A stretch of DNA of 64,000 nucleotides from Anaerolineales bacterium UBA5195 (lineage in GTDB: Bacteria; Chloroflexota; Anaerolineae; Anaerolineales; Villigracilaceae). Both the position numbers and the translations under genes were made by a program. Of the stretch, positions 22,980 to 30,961 are shown one piece after another (the stretch's first letter is position 1; each line of letters starts with the position of its first letter). The stretch spans positions 18,558-82,557 of the forward strand of contig DHVZ01000081.1 of the NCBI GenBank assembly GCA_002412925.1, written 5' to 3'. The notes under the pieces were generated by a model that saw nothing but the letters and a program-made list of their open reading frames with translations, was not told the DNA's origin and ran no database searches.

Positions 22980-24917
22980 TTAGCAAGGACCATGATACCA
23001 GGAGACAACGGCATAATAGTTTATCATGATGCTCAATATAATCAGCACCTTTAGCGGAATGGAAATTCGTTCACCGGCGGTGAAGGCAATCACCAGGACC
23101 AGCGGGATGATAAAGTCGAGCACATAACGGTAAGCGATTTGAACCGAGCCCGTATTGTGGTACGTGAGCAAAAGCGCAATTGATAGCAGGATGCCAGTCC
23201 AACAGCCGAGCAGCCACCAGGAAAATTTATATCTCCGCAAGGCGTACAGGAAGGCCGGAGTGGTGGCTATCAAACTCAGGCCGCTCCCTCGCGGAAAAAA
23301 ATAATCGCATTTGGCTTTCATTTCTGGCAGGGCCAGGAACATGGCGTGAAGATTAGTGGGAATAAAATAGGGGTTGAACATCCCATATTCCTGAACCAGT
23401 CTGACTACGCGAGCCGAACCATTGATGTTGACATATCCAAAATCAAGAAAATCCCCAAAACGCAGAAGGTTATAGTAGAGCAGGAAACCCGCCGAGAGGA
23501 AAACCGGGATTGCAGACCAGGCTGACCAAGTCAATAAGCGCTTCCACGAAAATTTTCCGTCCAGGTCGAGTTGTAATTGCAGCGTGATCAAGACCAGGGC
23601 CGGCCAGAGGACGAAGACGTTCGGGCGGCCTAAAAGCGCCAGGGCGAGGGCCAACCCTGTGAGCCAGGCCGGGAAACGCTTAACAACCAGGAAAAACGCC
23701 ATCGCCACAAACAGGATCGTGCAAATCTGGCTAAAATACCAGACCACGCTGGAAACCGACAGCCATAACTGGACCGTTCCAAACGAGAATAAAACCACCA
23801 GCCAAACGATCCCCTCGCGGGAAAGCTTAATCCAGCTTCTGGAGGAGAGCTCTTCAAGTGTCAGATATAAGAGCACCGAAGTTGTCGAATAAAGCGCCAG
23901 GGAGAGCAGCGTCGTGTTGAAACCTTCTACGCCCCAAATAGCGATGAAGGGCACCAAGAGAAAAGCGGGCAAAGGGGGAATAGGCACATACCATTTACCG
24001 TTGTAAAGGGTCATATCGCCAGTTGAGGGGGGATCGATTAAATACAAACGCCCCTGTAAAAAAGCCTCAGCCAGCCAGTTCCAGTAATTCTTGAAAGGCG
24101 TATTTAGTGAATCCATCCATTGAGCCACCTGGGCCGCAACCAGGAAGGTGACCAGCCAGATACTCAGACTGACAAAGAATTCGACATACCGGGTTGTCCA
24201 GTTCGCATCTTTTTTATCAAAGGTAAACCAAATCAAAAACCAAATGGACAAGACTAACATTTTACCCGCAGGTCCTGTGAGCGCCACAGAAGTAATACTC
24301 TTAAATATCAAGTCCCAAAGTAGAGACAAAACCAAAACTGTGGCAGTGGCAGTTCCAAAGAGGCTGAGCAACCGACCCGTCAACGAAAGTTTGCTCTGCC
24401 CTGTTTGTCCCTGCCCGCCAAACATCAGGCAAAAGATCAGAAATTTGAATAGAAAGAGAAAAGCCCATAACTGAATGGGGATAAGGAAGCCCCAGATTTG
24501 CACCATCCCGGTTTGCTGGAGCAGGCTTCTTTTCACAGTAATAAAAGCACCCAGCTTTAATAACGCGGGAAAGGCGTACACCAAATTAATGCTTAAGTCC
24601 AGCGCAAGGATGATCGCCAGCGGCAAAAGAACGAGGATGCGGCGCATGGGTGAGCCAAGGCTGTCGACCAGCTTTTGAAGATAACTTTTAAGAAATTCGC
24701 GCGCAGTAAAGGAGAGAACGAAAAACCCAATAAAAACTACCAGGAGCAGGCTGGAAAAGACCCCAAGAGCCAAGCGTTGGAATGAGTATCCCCACAAAAA
24801 AACATTTTGGGCTTCAGATGGGGATTGAAAATAGATAATATTGGCGATTACCCCCTCGATGACCACCAGACCGAGGAAAATCTGAAGAACCTGATAAAAG
24901 TTTGTTGTTTTTTTCAT
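22980..24917 (-). CDS. Polytopic membrane protein, GT-C glycosyltransferase-like
   Basis: A large hydrophobic protein (645 residues from ATG 24917) with roughly a dozen or more membrane helices. It resembles dolichyl-phosphate-mannose/ArnT-like GT-C transferases in layout, and has a mid-chain extracytoplasmic segment DMTLYNGKWYVPIPPLPAFL that is typical of one such uncharacterised group. Unlike most, the acidic DD/DE motif in the first outer loop is not obvious, so catalysis is uncertain. GTG 24950 is an alternative start; GGAGT lies 11 bases before ATG 24917. A+T content is higher than in its neighbours, and it runs against the surrounding 2-oxoacid dehydrogenase genes, consistent with later insertion (inference). 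Confidence 0.65.
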   Translation of the reverse strand: MKKTTNFYQVLQIFLGLVVIEGVIANIIYFQSPSEAQNVFLWGYSFQRLALGVFSSLLLVVFIGFFVLSFTAREFLKSYLQKLVDSLGSPMRRILVLLPLAIILALDLSINLVYAFPALLKLGAFITVKRSLLQQTGMVQIWGFLIPIQLWAFLFLFKFLIFCLMFGGQGQTGQSKLSLTGRLLSLFGTATATVLVLSLLWDLIFKSITSVALTGPAGKMLVLSIWFLIWFTFDKKDANWTTRYVEFFVSLSIWLVTFLVAAQVAQWMDSLNTPFKNYWNWLAEAFLQGRLYLIDPPSTGDMTLYNGKWYVPIPPLPAFLLVPFIAIWGVEGFNTTLLSLALYSTTSVLLYLTLEELSSRSWIKLSREGIVWLVVLFSFGTVQLWLSVSSVVWYFSQICTILFVAMAFFLVVKRFPAWLTGLALALALLGRPNVFVLWPALVLITLQLQLDLDGKFSWKRLLTWSAWSAIPVFLSAGFLLYYNLLRFGDFLDFGYVNINGSARVVRLVQEYGMFNPYFIPTNLHAMFLALPEMKAKCDYFFPRGSGLSLIATTPAFLYALRRYKFSWWLLGCWTGILLSIALLLTYHNTGSVQIAYRYVLDFIIPLVLVIAFTAGERISIPLKVLIILSIMINYYAVVSWYHGPC

Positions 24918-25064
24918 CGAAGAATGACTCCAGCCGGACAAGTTTATCACGGGCAGAAAATCCTGTTGAGGGCGTAGTAAAATAGGGAAGTTCTGTCCGA
25001 TTTCGGCAACTATTTGCCAGGTTAAGCATCAAAACAAGAAACCGTTCATCTCCAGGAGATTTAC

Positions 25065-26465
25065 ATGTCTGAACAATATGATGTGGTTGTGATCGGCGCC
25101 GGGCCGGGCGGGTATGTGGCCGCCATCCGCGCCGCGCAATTAGGCTTAAAAACCGCCATCGTCGACAAGCAATGGCTGGGCGGCGTCTGCTTGAACGTGG
25201 GCTGCATCCCTTCGAAGGCGTTGCTGCGGAATGCTGAAATCGCCCATACCCTGCGCGAACGCGGCAAAGAGTTTGGCTTTTCGTTTGAAAACCTGAAGCT
25301 CGATTTTGGCGTGGCCGTCAAACGCAGCCGTCAGGTTTCGGATCGACTGGTCAAGGGTGTGGGCTTTTTGATGAAGAAAAACGGGATTACCGTCTATATG
25401 GGAGCTGCCAAACTGACTTCCCCGACTGCGGTTACCGTGACCGATAAAGACGGCAAACTGACAGAACTCAGCGCCAAAAACATCATCTTCGCCACCGGCG
25501 CCTCCTCTGCCGTCCCAGGCGCGTGGAAAGTGGACGGCGAGAAAGTTGTCACCTACCAGGAAGCGATTTTGCAGGAGAAACTGCCCAAATCCGTGGTGGT
25601 CATCGGTTCGGGCGCAATTGGCGTGGAGTTTTCAACGGTCTGGAACTCCTATGGCGTGGAAGTAACCATTGTCGAGATGCTGCCGCGGATCGTGCCGCTG
25701 GAGGATGAAGAAGTCAGCGCGGAACTGGAGAAGGCCTTCAAGAAGCGCGGGATTAAAACGCTCGTTGAGCACAAAGTCGAGGCGGTCGAGACCACGGAAA
25801 CGGGTGTGCAAGTCACGGTCTCCGCTGGCGGGGAAACCAAAGTCCTCGAAGCGGAACAGGCCCTCGTGGCGATCGGCTTCCGCCCCAATTCCAAAGGACT
25901 CGGCCTGGAAGAAGTCGGCGTCAAGCTTTCAGAACGCGGCTTTGTCGAAATCGACGAAAAGATGGCCACCAACATGCCGGGCATTTGGGCGATTGGCGAT
26001 GTGACCGGCAAACTGATGCTGGCGCACGTCGGTTCGGCGATGGGGATTGTTTGCGCCGAGAATATCGCCGGACACGAGACGGTCACGCTCGATTACGAGA
26101 TGATGCCGCGCGCCACCTACTGCCAGCCGCAGATTGCCTCGTTTGGCCTGACCGAGGCGCAGGCGAAGGAACGCGGCTACAGCGTCAAGATCGGGCGTTT
26201 CCCCTTCCAGGCCAACGGCAAGGCGCTTGGACTGGGTGATTACGCTGGCTGGGTCAAGCTGGTGGTGGATGAGAAGTATGGTGAGATTTTGGGCGCGCAC
26301 ATGATCGGCCCGGAAGTGACCGAACTGCTCCCCGAGCTAACCCTGGCGCACATGCTGGAGTTGACTCCCGAAGAAATTGCCCGCAATGTCCACGCGCACC
26401 CGACCATCTCCGAAGCGCTGATGGAAGCGGCGCATGGCGCGCTGGGCAGCGCAATCCATATCTAG
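25065..26465 (+). CDS. lpdA: Dihydrolipoyl dehydrogenase (E3)
   Basis: A 466-residue flavoprotein that reoxidises the lipoyl groups of E2 with NAD+. FAD-binding GAGPGGYVA is near the N-terminus; the redox-active pair is Cys42 and Cys47 (CLNVGC); the NAD-binding motif GSGAIGVEFS lies near 183-192; the second FAD motif AIGDVTG is near 312; and the catalytic base is in HAHPTISEALMEA at the C-terminus. All are intact. AGGAG precedes the ATG. It serves the E1/E2 genes 2.8 kb upstream, from which it is separated by a methyltransferase and an opposing membrane-protein gene. Confidence 0.96.
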   Translation: MSEQYDVVVIGAGPGGYVAAIRAAQLGLKTAIVDKQWLGGVCLNVGCIPSKALLRNAEIAHTLRERGKEFGFSFENLKLDFGVAVKRSRQVSDRLVKGVGFLMKKNGITVYMGAAKLTSPTAVTVTDKDGKLTELSAKNIIFATGASSAVPGAWKVDGEKVVTYQEAILQEKLPKSVVVIGSGAIGVEFSTVWNSYGVEVTIVEMLPRIVPLEDEEVSAELEKAFKKRGIKTLVEHKVEAVETTETGVQVTVSAGGETKVLEAEQALVAIGFRPNSKGLGLEEVGVKLSERGFVEIDEKMATNMPGIWAIGDVTGKLMLAHVGSAMGIVCAENIAGHETVTLDYEMMPRATYCQPQIASFGLTEAQAKERGYSVKIGRFPFQANGKALGLGDYAGWVKLVVDEKYGEILGAHMIGPEVTELLPELTLAHMLELTPEEIARNVHAHPTISEALMEAAHGALGSAIHI

Positions 26466-26473
26466 GCAAACCT

Positions 26474-26507
26474 AACCTGGGCGAGGTGGGTCTTGCCCAG
26501 GTTTCAT
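26474..26507 (+). terminator. Terminator-like hairpin after lpdA
   Basis: Arms AACCTGGGC (26474-26482) and GCCCAGGTT (26495-26503) pair perfectly around a 12-base loop; a short T-rich tract follows. It precedes the ribosome site of the next gene, so read-through would put it in that leader. Confidence 0.55.
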
Positions 26508-26522
26508 TTTGCGGAGGCGAGG

Positions 26523-27005
26523 ATGTCGGAAGAGAAAACTTATACAGTGGCCCAGGCGCATTATTATTTTGCGATGGATTTCCAGCGCCAAACCTGGGAT
26601 TTGCTTGAAAAGCGGGAGCGTTCCCGCTTTGATGATGTGCGTATGTTGGACTATGCTCACGCTTCCCTGGCGCACTGGCGCGCAACGGGAACCGCGATCC
26701 GCCAGCAGCGCGGGGAATGGCTCATCTCACGCATCCACGCCGTGCTGGGTGATGGAGTGCAGGCGCTAAAACACGCCCAGCTTTGCTACGAGTTGCTCCA
26801 AAACAACGCGGGGGAAATGGAAGCTTCTGATTTTGCCTTTGCCTATGAAGCCATCGCGCGGGCTTATGCGGTCAGTGGTGAAAAAGCCGAGGCGCTCAGG
26901 TTTATCGAAAAAGCGCAAAAAGCGGGCGAGGCGATCCAGGAACCGGGCAACCGCGAGTCGTTTTTTGCGGACTTTAACGGTGGAGAGTGGCATGGGGTCA
27001 AGTGA
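26523..27005 (+). CDS. Small TPR-like helical protein
   Basis: A 160-residue alpha-helical protein with tetratricopeptide-like helix pairs (AHYYFAMDFQRQTWDLLEK; VQALKHAQLCYELLQN; FAYEAIARAYAVSGEKAEALRFIEKAQKAGE). The last pair fits the TPR consensus best. No enzyme motif is seen, so I take it as a protein-binding scaffold of unknown partner. ATG 26523 has GGAGG upstream; an upstream in-frame ATG at 26493 would include that site. It is followed by an MBL hydrolase gene 37 bases later on the same strand, possibly co-transcribed. Confidence 0.7.
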   Translation: MSEEKTYTVAQAHYYFAMDFQRQTWDLLEKRERSRFDDVRMLDYAHASLAHWRATGTAIRQQRGEWLISRIHAVLGDGVQALKHAQLCYELLQNNAGEMEASDFAFAYEAIARAYAVSGEKAEALRFIEKAQKAGEAIQEPGNRESFFADFNGGEWHGVK

Positions 27006-27042
27006 GCGACTGACTTTGTCATTCAGAAGCAGGGGACGATAA

Positions 27043-27828
27043 ATGAAACTGATCCTGCTGGGAACCGGCGGATTTGTACCCACGGACGAAGCTCAAACCG
27101 CCTGCTATTTTCTGCCCGAGCACAACCTTTTGCTCGACGGCGGAACCGGGCTCTATCGTCTGTCTCGTCACATGCAATCTGCCGCCCCGTTGGAGGTTTA
27201 TCTGAGCCACACCCACGGCGACCATACCACTGGCCTGCACTACCTGTTTGGCAGTTATTTCAAAAAACTGGCGGATGAATCCGCTGGGCCGGTGAATGAA
27301 GCCAGCCTCAACGATCTTTCCAGGCGGGCGAACGAGTTGCTGAACCAGACACGCATTCATGTCACCGCTGAGATGCTGCCGAAACTCAAACCCCAATTTT
27401 CGTTTCCTCTGGATTGGTGCTTATTGGAAGCCACCGAGTCCCTACCAGGCGGTGGAAAGCTCACTTATTTTGCCTTTGATCCCGCCCGGGAGGAGATTGG
27501 TTTCCGCCTGGATTGGCCCGGTCACTCGCTCGCTTATGTCACGGACACGATTGCCAGCCCGGAGGCCGCTTACCTTGACAAAATCGCCGGGGTCGACCTG
27601 CTCCTACACGATTGCAACCTACCAGATAATAAATCCAGGCTGGAGCGGACCATCAACCACAGTTCCACCTCGGCTGTGGCGCGAGTAGCAGCGCAGGCGG
27701 GTGCCAAACGTCTGATCCTGATTCACTTCAACCCCATGGGTTGGCCCATCGAAGCCGACCTGCCCGCTGCGCGAAAAATTTTTCCAGCCACTGAGCCTGG
27801 CCGGGATGGAATGGAAGTTGAGTTTTAA
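27043..27828 (+). CDS. MBL-fold metal-dependent hydrolase (RNase Z-like subgroup)
   Basis: A 261-residue metallo-beta-lactamase-fold protein. The start MKLILLGTGGFVPTDEAQT, the metal motif SHTHGDHTTG (about 56-65), DTIASPEA (about 165; bridging Asp in VTDT) and ILIHFNP (C-terminal His) resemble the RNase Z/arylsulfatase-like branch. A genuine RNase Z is at 3469 and this one lacks its exosite-type insert, so tRNA processing is unlikely; a small ester or cyclic-nucleotide substrate is possible. An intrinsic terminator follows at once. Confidence 0.82.
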   Translation: MKLILLGTGGFVPTDEAQTACYFLPEHNLLLDGGTGLYRLSRHMQSAAPLEVYLSHTHGDHTTGLHYLFGSYFKKLADESAGPVNEASLNDLSRRANELLNQTRIHVTAEMLPKLKPQFSFPLDWCLLEATESLPGGGKLTYFAFDPAREEIGFRLDWPGHSLAYVTDTIASPEAAYLDKIAGVDLLLHDCNLPDNKSRLERTINHSSTSAVARVAAQAGAKRLILIHFNPMGWPIEADLPAARKIFPATEPGRDGMEVEF

Positions 27829-27833
27829 ACCCA

Positions 27834-27864
27834 CAACCCCGCGAAATTCGCGGGGTTGTTTTTT
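27834..27864 (+). terminator. Strong intrinsic terminator after the MBL gene
   Basis: Arms 27834-27845 and 27847-27858 (CAACCCCGCGAA and complement) form a perfect 12-bp stem, followed by TTTTTT (27859-27864). It lies directly before the stop of the convergent GNAT gene. Confidence 0.88.
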
Positions 27865-27867
27865 ATC

Positions 27868-28698
27868 TCAGTGTAAGTCCAAACTCATCTGGAACTGCGA
27901 GATTTCCTCGCGCTGGAAACTCAGCCTGGCAAACGGGCCAACTGTTTCCTCGGGGAAAATGGCCGGGACATGCCAGGTTTTGCCGGGGTGGGCGGCTATC
28001 ACCGCCTGGATCAAGCGGGTGGCCTGTCCCTGGCGGCGAACCTGCGGCTCGACCAGGATCGTCCAGAAGGAGACACGTTCCACCTCCGGGTTGGTGATGA
28101 CGGCGTAGGCCGAGTCCAGCTTGTAAGCGCGGGCGGGCGGCGTCAGGGTGGCAACCGTCTCCCCGGCCATTTGCCAGGGCAGGTCGGGCAGGCCAAACTG
28201 GCCAACCAGGTTCGCCACCGCGCGGAGGTCCAGTTCTGCCAGCGGGGTGGCTTCGGCGGCAGGCGGGTTAGCCAGCGAGAGACCCACCAAACGGCGCACC
28301 TTCTTGAAACCGTATTTCTCATACAAGGCGATGGCGTTGACGTTTTGCTCAATCACTTCCAGCACCATGCCATGCTCGCCGCGTTCGCGCGCCTCGCGGA
28401 TCAGTTCCGCCATCAGGTAAGCGCCTGCGCCTTTTCCGCGCAGGGTTTCGACGATCCCCATCGCGCCCAGGCGGCTGGTCCAGCCCCGGCGGGCGATCAA
28501 CCCGAAACCGGACGGCGCACCATCAGCCAAGAGTACCCGGCTCGCAGACAAGTCTGCACCGTCACGGCGCAGCACCCCGACCAGGGCGGGAACGGTCATA
28601 TTGACCGGCATGAAGTACCCGGCAAAGGAACGGGTGAACAGGTCGGCCAGATCGACCAGGGAAAAATCCAGGGCAGGTTGGGTGGAGTAGATTGTCAT
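27868..28698 (-). CDS. Tandem GNAT acetyltransferase
   Basis: A 276-residue protein with two GNAT domains. The first (about 1-145) keeps the acetyl-CoA loop in VETLRGKGAGAYLM and a conserved NVNAIALYEKYGFKKVRR end; the second (about 150-276) has VEPQVRRQGQATRLI. Such double GNATs act on small molecules or protein N-termini, substrate unknown. ATG 28698 is chosen because AAGGAGG lies five bases upstream; a GTG at 28701 would add one residue. It is divergent from the TetR gene, with the TetR promoter/operator between them, so it might also be in that regulon. Confidence 0.85.
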   Translation of the reverse strand: MTIYSTQPALDFSLVDLADLFTRSFAGYFMPVNMTVPALVGVLRRDGADLSASRVLLADGAPSGFGLIARRGWTSRLGAMGIVETLRGKGAGAYLMAELIREARERGEHGMVLEVIEQNVNAIALYEKYGFKKVRRLVGLSLANPPAAEATPLAELDLRAVANLVGQFGLPDLPWQMAGETVATLTPPARAYKLDSAYAVITNPEVERVSFWTILVEPQVRRQGQATRLIQAVIAAHPGKTWHVPAIFPEETVGPFARLSFQREEISQFQMSLDLH

Positions 28699-28771
28699 CA
28701 CAGCCTCCTTTTATCCGCGAAGCGGGGAATAAACAACATGCTCTATTTTAGCCACAAAATGCCCAAAATCC

Positions 28772-28799
28772 TTGACAAACTGCAAAAACATCGTAAAAT
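28772..28799 (+). promoter_or_regulatory. Sigma70 promoter of the TetR gene
   Basis: TTGACA (28772-28777), a 16-base spacer and TAAAAT (28794-28799) lie 26 bases upstream of ATG 28826. The -35 is perfect. The predicted start of transcription, about 28806, falls inside the palindrome 28802-28816. Confidence 0.75.
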
Positions 28800-28801
28800 A
28801 A

Positions 28802-28816
28802 GTAAACGCTGTTTAC
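28802..28816. promoter_or_regulatory. TetR-type operator, site 1 (GTAAAC-GCT-GTTTAC)
   Basis: A perfect 6+3+6 palindrome overlaps the transcription start of the TetR gene. This is where a TetR repressor blocks its own promoter. A near copy is at 29447-29461, before the next gene. Binding by this particular TetR is inferred from location and recurrence. Confidence 0.7.
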
Positions 28817-28825
28817 AAACCAACA

Positions 28826-29428
28826 ATGGAAATTTCACCCCGTAATCGTCGTCACGACCTGACCAAGCAAAAAATCCTGGATACCGCCCGGCAGATTCTC
28901 CTGACGGAAGGTGTCCAGGCGATTTCAATGCGCACCCTGGCCAACCGGGTGGATTATTCTCCGGCGGCGCTTTACAAGTATTTTGCCAACAAAGAAGAAA
29001 TCATCGCAGCGCTGCGCCAGGAAGCCTGGGAAATGCTGGAAGCTCACCCATCCGAGATTTCCCCCGGCATGTCCCTGCCCGAAATCTTTGTCCAATCCGG
29101 GCGCGGCTACATTGACTTTGCCACCAAATACCCGGAATACTACCTGCTGATCATGAGCACGGTCGAGGATGGACCGAAAAACCTCGAAGAGTTCAAGCAG
29201 ACGCCCAATTTTATCGGTTTTTTACAGTTTGTTGAATCGATCGTCGCCGCCGGTGAATTCCAACTCCCCCCCGGCTACGCCCCTTTCCACCTGGCGCTGT
29301 TAAGTTGGTTTACGGTTCACGGGATTTCAATGCTCAAACTAACCACGATGAACAAATGCGCCGATGAGTTCGAGACCGCCAGTGTCGAGGTCTTGAATAT
29401 GGTCAAGGAAGTATTTACCCGCAAATAG
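28826..29428 (+). CDS. TetR family transcriptional regulator
   Basis: A 200-residue regulator. The N-terminal TetR helix-turn-helix is clear (KQKILDTARQILLTEGVQAISMRTLANRVDYSPAALYKYFANKEEIIAAL, about 14-64 in outline), followed by a helical ligand-binding domain of the type with GRGYIDFATKYPEYYLLIM. The ligand is unknown. It is very probably autoregulated: a perfect palindrome overlaps its promoter. A second palindrome lies in the 61-bp gap before the next gene, so it likely controls the downstream membrane protein-flavodoxin operon and perhaps the divergent GNAT gene. Confidence 0.92.
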   Translation: MEISPRNRRHDLTKQKILDTARQILLTEGVQAISMRTLANRVDYSPAALYKYFANKEEIIAALRQEAWEMLEAHPSEISPGMSLPEIFVQSGRGYIDFATKYPEYYLLIMSTVEDGPKNLEEFKQTPNFIGFLQFVESIVAAGEFQLPPGYAPFHLALLSWFTVHGISMLKLTTMNKCADEFETASVEVLNMVKEVFTRK

Positions 29429-29446
29429 ATCTTTTTTTATCCAAGA

Positions 29447-29461
29447 GTAAACACTGTTCAA
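29447..29461. promoter_or_regulatory. TetR-type operator, site 2 (GTAAAC-ACT-GTTCAA)
   Basis: It matches site 1 at 12 of 15 positions; the left half-site is identical and the right half has two changes, with one change in the spacer. It lies 29 bases before the start of the membrane-protein operon at 29490. Confidence 0.6.
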
Positions 29462-29489
29462 TAAAAACACAGCGTAAGGAGAAAAACCA

Positions 29490-30302
29490 ATGCCTGCCCA
29501 AAATGAAATCGCCCACCCATACCGAATGGAGATATGGTCGACCGCTCTGATTGGTTTACTCGTGCTGGTGGCGGCCGGAACCGGCGTCTTCGTGCCTGGT
29601 TTTTACCGCGGGATTGTGGACCCTCGATATGCAACCGGCACGATCACCGCCGATTGTGTCTCGCTGCTCTGTGTTCCGATCCTGGCGATTTGCGTCTTCG
29701 CAACACGCCGAGGCAACCCAACGGCCTCGCTGGTTTGGGTCTCCCTGGTGGCCTACCTGACTTACGCCTACGCTACTTATGCTTTTGACCGCTTGTATAC
29801 GGTTTTGTTCCCGGTTTACATGCTCATTTTTGGTCTGGGTTGTTTTGCGACTGTCATGCAGCTTACCCGCCTGAATGTCACCGCGCTGGCAGACTATGCA
29901 GCCACGCTGCCCCTGCGCAGGGTGACAGCCGGTTTTCTCATCTTCACCGGTTTGATTTTGTATGTGATTGAACTCCCGATCATCCTATCGCGGATCCCCA
30001 ACGGAATCCAGGCCGGGGGCACACCTTTCATGGTGCTGGACATGTCCCTGGTCGCGCCCCTCGCCATCCTGACCGGGATCTGGCTCTGGCAGCGCCGCCC
30101 CTGGGGAACTGTCATCTCCGGAATCTTTCTCGTCAAGGCGATTGCCCTGATGACCGGTTTCCTGATCGCCGATTATTATGATTGGTATCTCGGAAAATTA
30201 ACCACGCAAGGCGCAACGCTTGCTTTCACCGCGATCTGCCTGCTGGCTTATTTCTTTACCTGGAACTACTTTTCCGCTTTCAAAAATAAGGTGAAAAAAT
30301 GA
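29490..30302 (+). CDS. Multi-pass membrane protein (paralogue 1), TetR-controlled operon
   Basis: A 270-residue integral membrane protein with seven or eight helices and no enzyme motif I recognise. The pattern PFMVLDMSLVAPLAILTGIWLWQRRPWG matches in kind a segment of the protein at 32175 (MDLGIVVPLCVLSGSLLLRRSAWG), so the two are paralogues. AAGGAG precedes the ATG. Its last codons overlap the next start as ATGA (30299-30302), so it is coupled to the Tat-flavodoxin gene. The TetR operator site 2 lies just upstream. A role in membrane redox or transport is possible but unproven. Confidence 0.75.
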   Translation: MPAQNEIAHPYRMEIWSTALIGLLVLVAAGTGVFVPGFYRGIVDPRYATGTITADCVSLLCVPILAICVFATRRGNPTASLVWVSLVAYLTYAYATYAFDRLYTVLFPVYMLIFGLGCFATVMQLTRLNVTALADYAATLPLRRVTAGFLIFTGLILYVIELPIILSRIPNGIQAGGTPFMVLDMSLVAPLAILTGIWLWQRRPWGTVISGIFLVKAIALMTGFLIADYYDWYLGKLTTQGATLAFTAICLLAYFFTWNYFSAFKNKVKK

Positions 30303-30943
30303 AAAAACAACCCTTCTCTCGCCGTGACTTTCTCAAAGTTGCCGGGGTCACTCTGGGCGCTTCGGCTCTCACCTGCTCCGGGCTGGGTTACGCGGCCACC
30401 CGCACCCCCGAATTTGAAACCCCTGAACTCAGTTATGCAAAGGATAATGTCATGAACAACAGAATTCTCGTCACTTACGCCACCCGCGCCGGTTCCACAG
30501 TGGAAGTGGCCGCCGCCATTGGCGAATCTCTCAACAAACGCGGCTTTGCCGTGGATGTCAAACCTGTCAATGAAAAACCAAAGCTTGCCAACTACCAGGC
30601 TGTTCTGATGGGCAGCGCCGTCCGCATGGGCAGTTGGCTGCCTGAAGCCGTGGATTTTGTCAAAACCAACCAGCAGGCGCTCAACAAGATGCCCGTTGCC
30701 CTGTTTACCGTCCACCTGCTCAACACCGGCGATGATGAAGCGAGCCGCAATACCCGCACCGCCTACCTGGATATTGTCCGCCCACTGCTCAACCAGGCCG
30801 AGGAAGTTTATTTTGCCGGTAAAATGGATTTCGCGCGCCTGTCTTTTCTGGATAAATTCATCGCTGGCATGGTCAAGGCTGTCGAGGCCGATCAGCGCGA
30901 TTGGGACAAAATCCGTAACTGGGCTCCGGCGATTTTTGCGTAA
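30299..30943 (+). CDS. Tat-exported flavodoxin (HemG-like flavodoxin domain)
   Basis: A 214-residue protein with a twin-arginine signal (FSRRDFLKVAG, residues 6-16, then a hydrophobic stretch to about 35) and a flavodoxin domain starting near residue 52. The FMN phosphate loop TYATRAGSTVEVAAAIG is intact, and the order of strands resembles the protoporphyrinogen oxidase HemG/flavodoxin_5 group. Tat export is logical for a folded, FMN-loaded protein, but flavodoxins are normally cytoplasmic. An internal ATG at 30452 (MNNRILVTY) would give a leaderless cytoplasmic form. Coupled by an ATGA overlap to the membrane protein upstream. Redox partner unknown. Confidence 0.85.
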   Translation: MKKQPFSRRDFLKVAGVTLGASALTCSGLGYAATRTPEFETPELSYAKDNVMNNRILVTYATRAGSTVEVAAAIGESLNKRGFAVDVKPVNEKPKLANYQAVLMGSAVRMGSWLPEAVDFVKTNQQALNKMPVALFTVHLLNTGDDEASRNTRTAYLDIVRPLLNQAEEVYFAGKMDFARLSFLDKFIAGMVKAVEADQRDWDKIRNWAPAIFA

Positions 30944-30961
30944 ACCCTGGAGCAAAAACCA

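Noticed and set aside
27043..27828. Second RNase Z
   Set aside because: The metal motif is shared across the superfamily, but the family-specific features of RNase Z are seen only at 3469.
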